This document shows, piece after piece, positions 7,151 to 15,559 of a DNA stretch of 25,471 nt (the first letter of the stretch is position 1; each line of letters starts with the position of its first letter). The DNA comes from a virus, in IMG/VR virus record IMGVR_UViG_3300042934_000088, positions 1-25,471 of that record. One strand, written 5' to 3'. The position numbers and the translations under genes are program-made. The notes below the pieces were generated by a model. The model did no database searches. It was not told the origin of the DNA and saw only the letters and a program-made list of their open reading frames with translations.

Positions 7151-7869
7151 TATATACTCTCCTTTCTAAATATAAAGTTAATTCTCCCAGTTCCATTAAT
7201 GGTTAGAGTATTAGCTAAGTTAGTTAAATAGAATCCATATAACTTATTATCACCAACTACTAAATCATAACTCTTTCCATTTTGAATAAGTGTCATAGGA
7301 GCATTACAATTTATGATTGGTCTTACAGTCCTTCCAGGGTTATAAAGGGTTATTGTTTTAGAACCAACTACATCATAACCAGAATCCTGTAAATAATCTT
7401 CTTCGAAATTGAAAGTGTCCCATATATTTACTCCGACATAGTCTACTGAAGACTTAAAAGGATCAACTACAAATTTTATTTCTAATTTACCGAATTCCAT
7501 AGTCTCTTCAAACGAACTTGTTTCTTCTACTTCAGCCATAAAATAGTAATCTTTTATAACATCAAACACTAATTTTTGTTTACCAACATCTACTAACCAT
7601 TCTAGTGTTGTGGAGTATAATACTTGCAACCTCTCTTTAGTTTCTGCTGGTAAACCTAAAACTATAGTTATTTCTCGTTCTGAATAAACTATTTCACCAT
7701 TACTTCCTATTGTACTAAAGTCATAACTACCATTCATAAAAGGAACTGAATCCTTTATCTTTTTCTTAGGAGGAGATTGGATTGATTTATTATGCATAAC
7801 CACTCCAACATCGTTATTATGTTTACCATTAAATGTAAATCCTCTTAAACCAGACATTAATGTGTTCAT
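7150..7869 (-). CDS. Distal tail protein (Dit-like)
   Basis: A 239-residue protein of the siphovirus distal tail family, which forms the hexameric ring linking the tail tube to the hub and fibres. The N-terminal LRGFTFNGKHNNDVGVVM strand pair, the central REITIVLGLPAE and FGKLEIKFVVDPFK, and the C-terminal beta-rich galectin-like half (GSKTITLYNPGRTVRPII onward) fit the family, as does the length. The start ATG overlaps the tape-measure stop in the arrangement ATGA, so it is translationally coupled. Order tape measure-Dit-Tal is the standard siphovirus order and gives strong contextual support. Confidence 0.88.
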   Translation of the reverse strand: MNTLMSGLRGFTFNGKHNNDVGVVMHNKSIQSPPKKKIKDSVPFMNGSYDFSTIGSNGEIVYSEREITIVLGLPAETKERLQVLYSTTLEWLVDVGKQKLVFDVIKDYYFMAEVEETSSFEETMEFGKLEIKFVVDPFKSSVDYVGVNIWDTFNFEEDYLQDSGYDVVGSKTITLYNPGRTVRPIINCNAPMTLIQNGKSYDLVVGDNKLYGFYLTNLANTLTINGTGRINFIFRKESI

Positions 7870-10800
7870 GATCCAACCATCCTTCCTGTAAAGTTATTTT
7901 TAACACCCATTAAATTATCTACATCATCAATTATGTACTCAGCAATAGCCTTTCCATTTTGTAATACTAGTTGTATTGCCATTGGTTGTTTCGATGTTGT
8001 TGGGTTATTTGTAGTTGCTAAATTAGTACCTCCATTATTAATAGGTTCATTAACAACCTGTTTACTTTGTATACTCCTAGCAGTTGAACTAACTGAATTT
8101 ATAGAACTGTCTATTCCATAATTGTCTATACCATTCATCATACTATATAATTTGTTACTTCCATTTTGAATGTCTGTTAAATCTAAAACTGGTCGTATAA
8201 CCGGTTGTGAATCTATGTCACTATTAATAACATCTGTAATGCCAGCAATAGAGTTTGACATCGAGTCGAGAGCATTAGATCCCATATCATATCCAGCATT
8301 AGACACTTTAGTTCCCATATTATTAAGACCTATAACAAGACCTTCACCTGCGTAAACTCCAACTTGTTTAAATTCTCTAGATGGTGAATGCTCTTTCAAT
8401 GCTTTTTTAGCTGCTGCAAGTGCTTCATTACCTAATGCTGCTCCAGCATCCCATATCTTTCCAGGCATACTTGCTAATCCTTTTATATATCCTTGTACTG
8501 CATATATACCAGCGTCTATGAACTTATCTTCTAGTGAACGTATGCCATCTACTATAGCTTTTACTAATTTTAAACACGCATCTCCCATTGGTCCTGCGTT
8601 AGCATCGACAGCATCAGCTAATCCATTTATAAAACTAACAATTAATTTAGCTGCTGCGTCTATAACCTTAGGTAAACTATCAGTAATCCCTTGAATATAT
8701 CCAACTATTATGTCTACCCCAGCCTTTACGAATTTAGGTATATTATCTGCTATAACTTTTAATAGGGCAAGTATTATATCTGCAACTTTCTGACTTATAG
8801 TTGGAATCCAAGTTATTAAAGCATCAAGTATAGATGATAGTGTTGTTAACACTCCGTTTAGTATTACTGGTATATTTGTAACTATACAATCTACGATGGC
8901 TGCTATTATAGTAGTTATTGTGGCTACTATTGTAGGTATACCATCAGATAATACTTTACAGAACGCTATTATACCTTCGCCAATTTTAGCCATAACTTGA
9001 GGTATCAATGCAGCTACACCTATTATTATAATTCCTAATGCTGTAACAATAGCAGTTGCACCTGTAGCTGTAACGCCAGCCAATAATATAAACCCTGCTG
9101 CTACCCCTGACAAACCTACACCAACTAATGCTAAACCAGCACCTATACCAATCATAGATACCCCTAGTAAAACCAAAGCTGCTCCCAAACCAAGCATAGA
9201 TGGAAGTATCGGAGTTAATACTGCTGCGGCTATTGCAAATATAGCTATTGTAGCTGCTAAATCTACAAGACCTTTAATTATACTTTCCCATGTCATAGCT
9301 CCAAGCATAGACAACGCTGGTGCTAATATCATTAATGCTCCTGCTGCAACTAATAATGCTGCAGACCCGGCAAGCGACCCAGTCATTGACGATAACGCTA
9401 TAGATAGAATAGTTAAAGCTCCACCCATAGTAATTAAACCTTTAGCTATTTCTTCCCAGGACATACTACCCATGTTTTTAAGTGCATCAGCTATTAATAT
9501 TAAAGCACCACCCATAATAACTAATCCAGATGCTGTAACTGCGATGTTTTTAGGCATTAATTTTACAGCTATTGATATCTCAGTTAAAGCCACGCCCATC
9601 GCCACTAATCCCTTAGCTATTTCAGACCAAGACATACGACCAAAGTCAGCCATAGCTGAAGCTAATATTTTCATAGCCGCAGCAATAGCGATTAGAGCAA
9701 CACCTGTAGATATAACATTTTTAGCATTACCTGTAATATTAGAAAATAATGATAATTCTCCAAGTAATACTCCTATACTAATCAACCCTTTACTTATTTC
9801 AGACCAGGATAAATTTCCAAAGTCAGCACAGGCTGAAGCTAATACTTTCATAGCAGCTGCTAATATAACAATACCCGTTGCAGTTAACGTCGACTTAGCG
9901 CTAAATTTAGCAGTGTTTAGGAATACTGATATTTCAGCAAGTAATACTCCTACTCCAGTCAAACCTTTAGCTAGTTCGTTCCAACTTAGTTTAGATAGGT
10001 CGGCACAGGCTGAAGCTAATACTTTTATAGCCAAAGCAAAGGCTACAATTCCTGCTGATCCTTTAATCATTGATCCGCTACCAGTAGATAGTAATTTAGA
10101 AGTCGCTACTAATGTTCCAGACAAAGCTGCAATACCAACAGTTCCTTTAGCAATACCATTCCAATCCAAAGTTGCAAGTTTGGCCATAGCGGTTGATAAT
10201 ATAAGAATAGCTGTTGACATGGTTATCATAACTATACTAGCTTTAATAACTCCGCCTTTAAATTCACCTATAGTTGTAAATAATTTCATTGCAATTAATA
10301 ATTGTGCAAATAAAGTTCCTATTGCAGCAAGTGAACTAGTCAATTTTCCTGAGTCTATTAGTGATATTGCTACAATTGATGCTGCAAGTATACCTATAGC
10401 CATTGCTAATTTAAGTAAAATACCAGCTTTTAAATTTTGTTGGTAAGCTTCGAAGCTACCTCTAACACCATCAAGAATACCAGTAACACCATCTATCATT
10501 CCTTGTAAGCCGTGTAATGGTTCAGTTAAACTCTTTAAGAATTTACTAATTGATATAGCCACTGCACCTATTGATACTCCGGCTATAGCATCAAACATAC
10601 CACTAAAGTTAGCGTTGCTAAATGCTTTAGTAATTGAATCTGCCATTTTACCAACTAAAGTTCCAATACTATCTGAGACTACTTTAACTGTGTTCCATAT
10701 CGCAGTGAATAATTCACCAATCTTACTATCAGCAATTGATTTGGCGATACCAACGAAAGCTCCACTTATTACTGTTTTCATACCATCGGCTTCATTACTA

Positions 10801-12491
10801 ATGCTAGTCATTCTCTTACCTAGTAGTTCTAAGAATGCTTGTATGTCTTCAAATGAAGGTAAACTTATCTTTTCACTTATAACAGCAATAACTTTCTGCA
10901 TTCCTTTTACTACTAAGTCAAATACAAATGCTATTGAACTGAAGGCATTTTTAATGCCATATGCTAGAGCAGTTAATACTTTATTAAAGACATCAGACTT
11001 TTTAATAGAGTTGTCTAAAGCCGTAAACCACTCTCCTAAAGATCCAGTCAAACCTAATATACTTGAACCGAGATCTCCAACTCCTCCTAGCATTATTCCT
11101 ATGGCATTAGCCACTGCTAGAAATATTGTCTTACCTATATCTAATATAGCAAAGACTCCTTTGAATGTTGATCTAAGATTTGATAGTGTTGTTTCGCTGA
11201 ACTTAAAGTTTTCAGTTAGACTTTTTAAACCCTCTGTGAAACTGAATAATTGAGCTGATGTTGTAGCTGGAAATATATCTCTGAATGCACCACTAAGAGT
11301 AGTTACTACACTCATAACACCATCGAATGCGTTTTTAATAGCATCAATCAATGCAGTTCGACCACCTAAGTCTTTCCATCCAGTAAGCATATCATTACGA
11401 GCCTTAGATGAGGCACCTATAATTCCACCTAGAACATTACTTACATCAGTAAACATTACTTTAGCTTCTTCAAAGTCTCCAAATAAAGTTTGCCAAGTTT
11501 GAGCCCATCCTGATCCAACTGCTTCTTTTAGAGTGTCAAGTAATTGAGTAAACGTCTTAACTTTAGTAGCAGCGTCGTTAGCAGTCTGACCCATTTTGAT
11601 TATAGACTCTATTTGAGTTTGTGTGTAACCTTTAGCTGCTAATTCAGAAGCAGTCATATCACCAGTAAATTTTTGAAGAGTGGCTATTAGAACGTCAGAT
11701 GTTAACCAACCGGTTCCATCTTTATCACTAATAGAATCTCTGAACGATTGGGACTCATCTATATTCTTACCCATTAATTTACCAGTTTCTTTTAATGAAT
11801 TTTGAAATACGGCACCACCCATACCGGCGTTAACAACTGAGTTCCAGTCTTGTAAGTTTACTCTACCGGCAGCTAATGCCTGAGAGAGTTGATACATAGC
11901 TGTCGATGCTTGTTGAGAATTTGATCCGGATACAGCCGCTAAATTAGCTATACCTTTAATGGCTGCAGTTGATGTTTTTAAGTCTACGCCAGCCGCAGTG
12001 AAAGTACCAATATTTTTACTCATCTCAGTGAAATTATAAATGGTTTTATCGGAGTAGGTATTAAGTTCTTGTAAAGCGGCTTTTACTTCAACTAGAGTAG
12101 TACCTTTAGTTGATGTATTAGCTAATATGGTTTGTATGGCATTCATCTGAGTTTCATATTCCTTGAAACCTTCCATTATTGGATCGATAGTTAATGACGA
12201 TATAAGATTCTTTCCAGCAGTTACAGCTGAGTTTGCTATATTAGACAGAGCTGTTACAGCGATAACTTGAAGTGCTGAGAATTTAACCTTTACTGATTCA
12301 ATACTGTTCGCCATTCCATCAAAACTTACTCTTTTTGCAGCATCGTTAATAGATTCTAGTCCCTTAGCTGATCCTGAAAGATCTAATCCTTTCTTAAGAC
12401 CATTTAGGGTGTTCATACTAGTAGCGACACCGCTTTCAAATTGTTTATTATCAAACTTCATCGATAAGATTCGTTCGTCGATACTACTCAT
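7866..12491 (-). CDS. Tail tape measure protein
   Basis: At 1541 residues this is the longest gene. It sets tail length and is probably ejected with the DNA; at about 0.15 nm per residue it predicts a tail of roughly 230 nm. Residues about 115-250 form the tape-measure N-terminal domain (for example QLSQALAAGRVNLQDWNSVV). The middle alternates hydrophobic and amphipathic helices and includes a tandem array of about 60-residue units (conserved Trp at 777, 837, 896, 955, 1012 and 1068). A strongly hydrophobic glycine/alanine-rich stretch follows at about 1080-1160. Near the C-terminus is the common motif HSPSREFKQVGVYAGEGL. AAGGAGG precedes the ATG, which overlaps the upstream stop by four bases. 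Confidence 0.96.
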   Translation of the reverse strand: MSSIDERILSMKFDNKQFESGVATSMNTLNGLKKGLDLSGSAKGLESINDAAKRVSFDGMANSIESVKVKFSALQVIAVTALSNIANSAVTAGKNLISSLTIDPIMEGFKEYETQMNAIQTILANTSTKGTTLVEVKAALQELNTYSDKTIYNFTEMSKNIGTFTAAGVDLKTSTAAIKGIANLAAVSGSNSQQASTAMYQLSQALAAGRVNLQDWNSVVNAGMGGAVFQNSLKETGKLMGKNIDESQSFRDSISDKDGTGWLTSDVLIATLQKFTGDMTASELAAKGYTQTQIESIIKMGQTANDAATKVKTFTQLLDTLKEAVGSGWAQTWQTLFGDFEEAKVMFTDVSNVLGGIIGASSKARNDMLTGWKDLGGRTALIDAIKNAFDGVMSVVTTLSGAFRDIFPATTSAQLFSFTEGLKSLTENFKFSETTLSNLRSTFKGVFAILDIGKTIFLAVANAIGIMLGGVGDLGSSILGLTGSLGEWFTALDNSIKKSDVFNKVLTALAYGIKNAFSSIAFVFDLVVKGMQKVIAVISEKISLPSFEDIQAFLELLGKRMTSISNEADGMKTVISGAFVGIAKSIADSKIGELFTAIWNTVKVVSDSIGTLVGKMADSITKAFSNANFSGMFDAIAGVSIGAVAISISKFLKSLTEPLHGLQGMIDGVTGILDGVRGSFEAYQQNLKAGILLKLAMAIGILAASIVAISLIDSGKLTSSLAAIGTLFAQLLIAMKLFTTIGEFKGGVIKASIVMITMSTAILILSTAMAKLATLDWNGIAKGTVGIAALSGTLVATSKLLSTGSGSMIKGSAGIVAFALAIKVLASACADLSKLSWNELAKGLTGVGVLLAEISVFLNTAKFSAKSTLTATGIVILAAAMKVLASACADFGNLSWSEISKGLISIGVLLGELSLFSNITGNAKNVISTGVALIAIAAAMKILASAMADFGRMSWSEIAKGLVAMGVALTEISIAVKLMPKNIAVTASGLVIMGGALILIADALKNMGSMSWEEIAKGLITMGGALTILSIALSSMTGSLAGSAALLVAAGALMILAPALSMLGAMTWESIIKGLVDLAATIAIFAIAAAVLTPILPSMLGLGAALVLLGVSMIGIGAGLALVGVGLSGVAAGFILLAGVTATGATAIVTALGIIIIGVAALIPQVMAKIGEGIIAFCKVLSDGIPTIVATITTIIAAIVDCIVTNIPVILNGVLTTLSSILDALITWIPTISQKVADIILALLKVIADNIPKFVKAGVDIIVGYIQGITDSLPKVIDAAAKLIVSFINGLADAVDANAGPMGDACLKLVKAIVDGIRSLEDKFIDAGIYAVQGYIKGLASMPGKIWDAGAALGNEALAAAKKALKEHSPSREFKQVGVYAGEGLVIGLNNMGTKVSNAGYDMGSNALDSMSNSIAGITDVINSDIDSQPVIRPVLDLTDIQNGSNKLYSMMNGIDNYGIDSSINSVSSTARSIQSKQVVNEPINNGGTNLATTNNPTTSKQPMAIQLVLQNGKAIAEYIIDDVDNLMGVKNNFTGRMVGS
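9221..10225 (-). repeat. Six-unit ~57-60-residue tandem repeat in the tape measure gene
   Basis: Within residues about 756-1090, units built on xxxW[NSE][GES][IL][AIS]KG recur. The tryptophan codons start at 10163, 9983, 9806, 9629, 9458 and 9290, giving spacings of 180, 177, 177, 171 and 168 bases. Neighbouring units keep long identical blocks such as KVLASACADF, so recent unit duplication is likely. Confidence 0.85.
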
Positions 12492-12865
12492 TTATTAATA
12501 ACCTCCTTCCATACTTGATTTGCAATTTTATCAAACAGTGGTTTCATTGCAGGGTTAATATAGTCCCTTCCTGCAACATAACCACCATTTTGAGTACCAT
12601 GACCATATTGTAATATTATGGCGATTGGCACTCCATTTACAACATTAGAATTAAACCAGGATATAGTTGCCTTACCCTTAACTGTTTCGATCTTATAATA
12701 CCAAGATGAAGAAGTTACTCCCGAATCTAATGGTGTATTTTTTGAAAGTATTTCAACACCTTCGTTACCGTATTTGTCTAGTATTCTTGTTATCTTATTT
12801 TTGGATGTATTATTTAAAAAATCTAATGTTTTTGAGAAATCACCTTTGTTACCAAATGTTATCAT
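12488..12865 (-). CDS. HK97 gp10-like tail completion/minor structural protein
   Basis: A 125-residue protein with the hallmarks of the HK97 gp10-like fold: an N-terminal helix, then TPLDSGVTSSSWYYKI (about residues 45-60), a WFNSNV strand, and AIILQYGHGTQNGGYVAGRD followed by NPAM. The family covers tail-completion and head-tail joining proteins. Here the gene sits directly before the tape measure and overlaps it by four bases (ATGA), so a tail-tube completion role is more likely than a head role. A strong AAGGAGG site precedes ATG 12865. Confidence 0.8.
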   Translation of the reverse strand: MITFGNKGDFSKTLDFLNNTSKNKITRILDKYGNEGVEILSKNTPLDSGVTSSSWYYKIETVKGKATISWFNSNVVNGVPIAIILQYGHGTQNGGYVAGRDYINPAMKPLFDKIANQVWKEVINK

Positions 12866-12879
12866 TATGTAATTCCTCC

Positions 12880-13419
12880 TTACCCATTACTGTTTAATTG
12901 TTGTCTTCTTTTGTTATTTAAATCCCTATTTCTATTAATTATCTCAGACCTTGACATCTTTTTATTTGGATTATTTTTATGTCCGCATACTCTTATCAGA
13001 GTCAGAAGTCTATTTAGATGCCATTTTTGACATTCTAATGGTATATTATATATTATCATCATGTAGTAAATTATTTCAGATGTTATTATCTCATTCTGTG
13101 GTTTGTCATTAGTATCATTGAAAGTGGTCGCGGACATAGTAGCAGCTATGTACTCGCTAATCATTTCAATATTATTATTAGTTATATTGTTATAAATCTC
13201 TGGTTTAACGTTTTGAGTTATGGTCATACACTTAACATAATCTATAGTTTCTTCGGTAGTTTTATGTTCTTTGCCTAGGAAAGGCTTATGCCATTTTGAT
13301 TCCCATTTTGAAAGTGAGACGAGTGAATGTTCAACTTGTATAGTTTGTCCTTTGACATTTATAAATTCACCCTTGCCTTCATCATAGCTTTCGAGATCAG
13401 GTATAACAAGTTGAAACAT
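12880..13419 (-). CDS. Tail assembly-associated protein upstream of the tape measure
   Basis: A 179-residue protein with an N-terminal beta segment and then helices. Its best marks are EHSLVSLSKWESKWHKPFL (about 31-49), CMTITQNV, TSEIIYYMMIIYNIPLECQ and KWHLNRLLTLIRVC, ending in a basic tail (MSRSEIINRNRDLNNKRRQQ). I recall this pattern from many Bacillota siphoviruses, always between the chaperone and the tape measure, so it probably acts in tail assembly, possibly as the second chaperone that elsewhere is made by frameshifting. That role is inference. AAAAGGAGG precedes the ATG. Confidence 0.7.
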   Translation of the reverse strand: MFQLVIPDLESYDEGKGEFINVKGQTIQVEHSLVSLSKWESKWHKPFLGKEHKTTEETIDYVKCMTITQNVKPEIYNNITNNNIEMISEYIAATMSATTFNDTNDKPQNEIITSEIIYYMMIIYNIPLECQKWHLNRLLTLIRVCGHKNNPNKKMSRSEIINRNRDLNNKRRQQLNSNG

Positions 13420-13438
13420 TTCATTACCTCCTTTTAAT

Positions 13439-13612
13439 TTATTTCATTATAACCATCTTCGAACTGTTCTTTTGGAGACCATGATATACAACTTTATATC
13501 CTTCTCTCTCAGGATCTTCATCTTCAGGTATTGTCCAACATTTAAACTTATTATATTCTCCTAAATTCATTGGTTCAGCTTGAACTATTTTATGACATTG
13601 ATACTTTTTCAT
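13439..13612 (-). CDS. Small phage protein with an apparently frameshifted C-terminus
   Basis: A 57-residue reading frame beginning MKKYQCHKIVQAEPMNLGEY and including WTIPEDEDPEREGYKVVY. This resembles a phage family that usually continues with a Y/S-rich strand and SWSPKExFE. In the given frame it ends abruptly with HGLQKNSSKMVIMK. In the minus-one frame, immediately after KVVY, the DNA instead reads SWSPKEQFEDGYNEIN and stops at 13434, just what the family predicts. So the gene either has a small indel, is read by frameshifting, or contains a sequence error. It has its own GAGGAGG site inside the end of the chaperone gene, overlapping it by 23 bases. Function is unknown. Confidence 0.65.
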   Translation of the reverse strand: MKKYQCHKIVQAEPMNLGEYNKFKCWTIPEDEDPEREGYKVVYHGLQKNSSKMVIMK

Positions 13613-13991
13613 TATTAACAACCTCCTCATATTTCACTGCTGGAACTATTCCATTAACAAATGATGTTGCTTCTTTAGCATCTGTTGCTAACAACATAAA
13701 TAGATCAGAGTAAGCTTCAGTTTGAGAAAACGCGATCTTTATTTCGTCGTTCTTAATAAAATGTTTACCATCTGCTGACTTTTCACCATAAGCTCCAAGT
13801 ACGAGATCTTTGAATATTATAATGATAGTTGCTGGATCTTTAGATGCTATTACTTTATTTATCTTCTCTGATAATCCACCAACGGTACCCATTTCCATTT
13901 CCATTACTTCAGCCTTTGTAAGATTGAAGTAAAAGTCCTCAGTTCTTTCCACCCCATTATAATCGGTATATGATATTGTCTTTTTTAACAT
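13590..13991 (-). CDS. Tail assembly chaperone
   Basis: A 133-residue protein from ATG 13991, supported by GGGAGG upstream; a longer frame exists but lacks a site. It begins MLKKTISYTDYNGVERTEDF, a beta hairpin with tail-tube-like character, and then has helices (KAEVMEMEMGTVGGLSEKI, then TIIIIFKDLVLGAYG and FSQTEAYSDLFMLLA). This matches the Gp13/gpG-type tail chaperones of Bacillota siphoviruses, which hold the tape measure before tube polymerisation. It lies between the major tail gene and the tape measure, as expected. No classical slippery heptamer is seen in the right frame at its end, and the next gene has its own ribosome binding site. Confidence 0.8.
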   Translation of the reverse strand: MLKKTISYTDYNGVERTEDFYFNLTKAEVMEMEMGTVGGLSEKINKVIASKDPATIIIIFKDLVLGAYGEKSADGKHFIKNDEIKIAFSQTEAYSDLFMLLATDAKEATSFVNGIVPAVKYEEVVNNEKVSMS

Positions 13992-13993
13992 AA

Positions 13994-14209
13994 TTATTCC
14001 TCCCTTGCTATTGATGCATTTGCCCACATAGATGTTTCCTCGAGTTTAGTTATAGCTAATGCTCGTTCTCTACTATTAGGACATAATTCATTTATTAGAT
14101 ATGCTAATTCTTTAGCTTTTTCTCTTAACTGATTGTATCTCTCTGGTTGACCAGCCTTAGGAGCATGATATTTAAAATTATTTTCTATCTGTTCTATTGG
14201 AGTTTTCAT
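13994..14209 (-). CDS. acb2: Acb2-family anti-CBASS cyclic-nucleotide sponge
   Basis: A 71-residue helical protein matching the Acb2 (T4 Vs.4-like, Acb2/Tad1 hairpin) family. The pattern FKYHAPKAGQPERY (12-25), AKELAYLIN (32-40), ELCPNSRERALAITKLEE (41-58) and MWANASIARE (61-70) is family-diagnostic. Known members form hexamers that bind 3',3'-cGAMP and related cyclic di- or trinucleotides, so CBASS effectors are not activated; that activity here is inferred from homology. The length is that of a complete minimal Acb2. It is translated from an AGGTGG site two bases after the stop of the crAss001_48-like gene, inside the late tail operon. Confidence 0.88.
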   Translation of the reverse strand: MKTPIEQIENNFKYHAPKAGQPERYNQLREKAKELAYLINELCPNSRERALAITKLEETSMWANASIAREE

Positions 14210-14211
14210 GA

Positions 14212-14526
14212 TTATTTATCCACCTCGACTTTAGTGTTTGGAGGAGTTGTTATGGTATTGTCAATAATTTCAACAACTTCTTCTAAACTTACTTCTTCCA
14301 ATTTAGCTCTTTCCTCTAAATGTGTTCTATACATTATCATTGAGTTCAATTGACCATCTAATAATTTTATACTACATTTAGGTGTAAAAGTTAAATTTCC
14401 TTTTCTATATTTATCTAACATAGCTCCTAATCCATCTATTCTGTTTATCAATTGAAAATATTCAGCTCTAAATCTTTCTTTAAAATCTTTACTATTCATT
14501 AATTCTACTGTTTCTGAAAGTTTCAT
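14212..14526 (-). CDS. crAss001_48-related small helical protein
   Basis: A 104-residue helical protein. It begins MKLSETVELMNSKDFKERF, continues with AEYFQLINRIDGLGAMLDKY, a short FTPKCSIKLL link and a second helix, QLNSMIMYRTHLEERAKLE. Two antiparallel helices around a short loop are typical of the small proteins annotated as crAss001_48-related in many phages, for which I know no function. They often lie next to Acb2 homologues, as here, so it may act with Acb2, but this is only inference. GGAGG precedes the ATG, and a GC-rich hairpin lies between it and the major tail gene. Confidence 0.6.
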   Translation of the reverse strand: MKLSETVELMNSKDFKERFRAEYFQLINRIDGLGAMLDKYRKGNLTFTPKCSIKLLDGQLNSMIMYRTHLEERAKLEEVSLEEVVEIIDNTITTPPNTKVEVDK

Positions 14527-14553
14527 AATTTAAAAGTCCTCCTTATTTATAAT

Positions 14554-14581
14554 AGACCCCTCATATATAAACAAGGGGTCT
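14554..14581 (-). promoter_or_regulatory. Hairpin between the major tail gene and the Acb2 pair
   Basis: A perfect 8-base inverted repeat, AGACCCCT with AGGGGTCT, has a 12-base AT-rich loop. On the minus strand it begins ten bases after the major tail stop. No T-run follows on either strand, so it is not a standard terminator. It could protect the upstream abundant mRNA from 3' decay or partly end transcription, which would lower expression of the genes downstream. Confidence 0.6.
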
Positions 14582-14590
14582 CCATTTTGA

Positions 14591-15547
14591 CTAGACTGCA
14601 GTTGTAAAGTTAATAACAGATGGCGCAAGTGATTGATTGTATACGTCTATAACTCCTACTATAGTAACTAAGTACATAGTAGCAGCAGAGAAGTCACCTG
14701 TAGGATTAATAGTCAATATTTTTCCTGTAATATCCCAAGTCTTAACTACAGGTATCAATGCTCCGACTGATGAAGTAACTATGATACTTTCTTCACTTAT
14801 TTTATTATTAAATGTTAACACTACATTATCAGAAACTAATACTCCAGTTTCTTCATCTGCTGGATCGACTGTCACAGTTAAAGCAGTTGGTGCTGCTGCT
14901 GCAAATATAGAAGCAATCTCATCAGGTAAAGGTAAACGAGCATCAACTCCTGTATTACCATATAGAATTAGTTCCAAAGCAGCAAGTTTAGCTGAATCAA
15001 CCTTAGTTGAGTCTATAACTAAAGAAGCAGTTGGTTTGAATCCTGTTACTGCCACAGGTGTAGTAGTAACTTCCCATGAGAAAGTTATAGCTTCTGGAGA
15101 ATCATTAATAGTAGCATATCCTTTCTCAGATGGAGCAGCTAACGCACCATATATAAGATGAAGTTTATATCCATGATCAGTTCCATCGACATCATTACCT
15201 AGTGTAGTTCTATAACTAAGTCCAAATGACTTACGGCTTTGTTGACCGATAATTACTCCAGTTTCTATTTCTAATGACCCATCGCAAACTGCAAACTCAT
15301 CTGGATATGTGAAAGCTTCTATCGTAGCTCCGAATTCTTCTGCAGATATAAGGTTCAAATATTTTATGTCATCTGCATATTGTGGTGATGCCTCAGCTCC
15401 TGAAGGACTTTCTGTAACAGTTGTTAAACCATTCCAAGCAACTCCTTTAGAATATAAACCCGAGTTTTGCCAAGGGTAAAGAACCCCCATTTTTACTCCT
15501 GTTTCGTATAAACGTTTTCCCATTTCGTCCCAAACTAATTTAGACAT
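14591..15547 (-). CDS. Major tail (tube) protein with C-terminal Ig-like domain
   Basis: A 318-residue tail tube protein. Residues 1-215 (KLVWDEMGKRLYETGVKMGV, SKGVAWNGLTTVTESPSGAE, KYLNLISAEEFGATIEA, GQQSRKSFGLSYRTTLG) match the tube proteins of many Bacillota siphoviruses. Residues about 222-318 are a Big_5/SbsA-type Ig-like domain (VDPADEETGV, VVLTFNNKISEESI, ATMYLVTIVGV, SVINFTTAV). Such domains decorate the outside of the tail tube and are thought to bind surface glycans weakly. AAGGAGG precedes the ATG. It opens the tail section and is followed by a hairpin. Confidence 0.92.
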   Translation of the reverse strand: MSKLVWDEMGKRLYETGVKMGVLYPWQNSGLYSKGVAWNGLTTVTESPSGAEASPQYADDIKYLNLISAEEFGATIEAFTYPDEFAVCDGSLEIETGVIIGQQSRKSFGLSYRTTLGNDVDGTDHGYKLHLIYGALAAPSEKGYATINDSPEAITFSWEVTTTPVAVTGFKPTASLVIDSTKVDSAKLAALELILYGNTGVDARLPLPDEIASIFAAAAPTALTVTVDPADEETGVLVSDNVVLTFNNKISEESIIVTSSVGALIPVVKTWDITGKILTINPTGDFSAATMYLVTIVGVIDVYNQSLAPSVINFTTAV

Positions 15548-15559
15548 TTATTTTCCTCC

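Noticed and set aside
9472-10446. A 324-codon open frame on the plus strand opposite the tape measure
   Set aside because: It lies wholly within the repeat region of a certain gene, repeats a hydrophobic pattern as the tape-measure repeats do, lacks a proper ribosome binding site and has no family likeness. It and the other plus-strand frames are reverse-strand shadows.
13590-13612. Programmed minus-one frameshift from tail chaperone into the next frame
   Set aside because: The short A-run is not in the frame needed for a slippery heptamer, and the next gene has its own strong GAGGAGG site and ATG.
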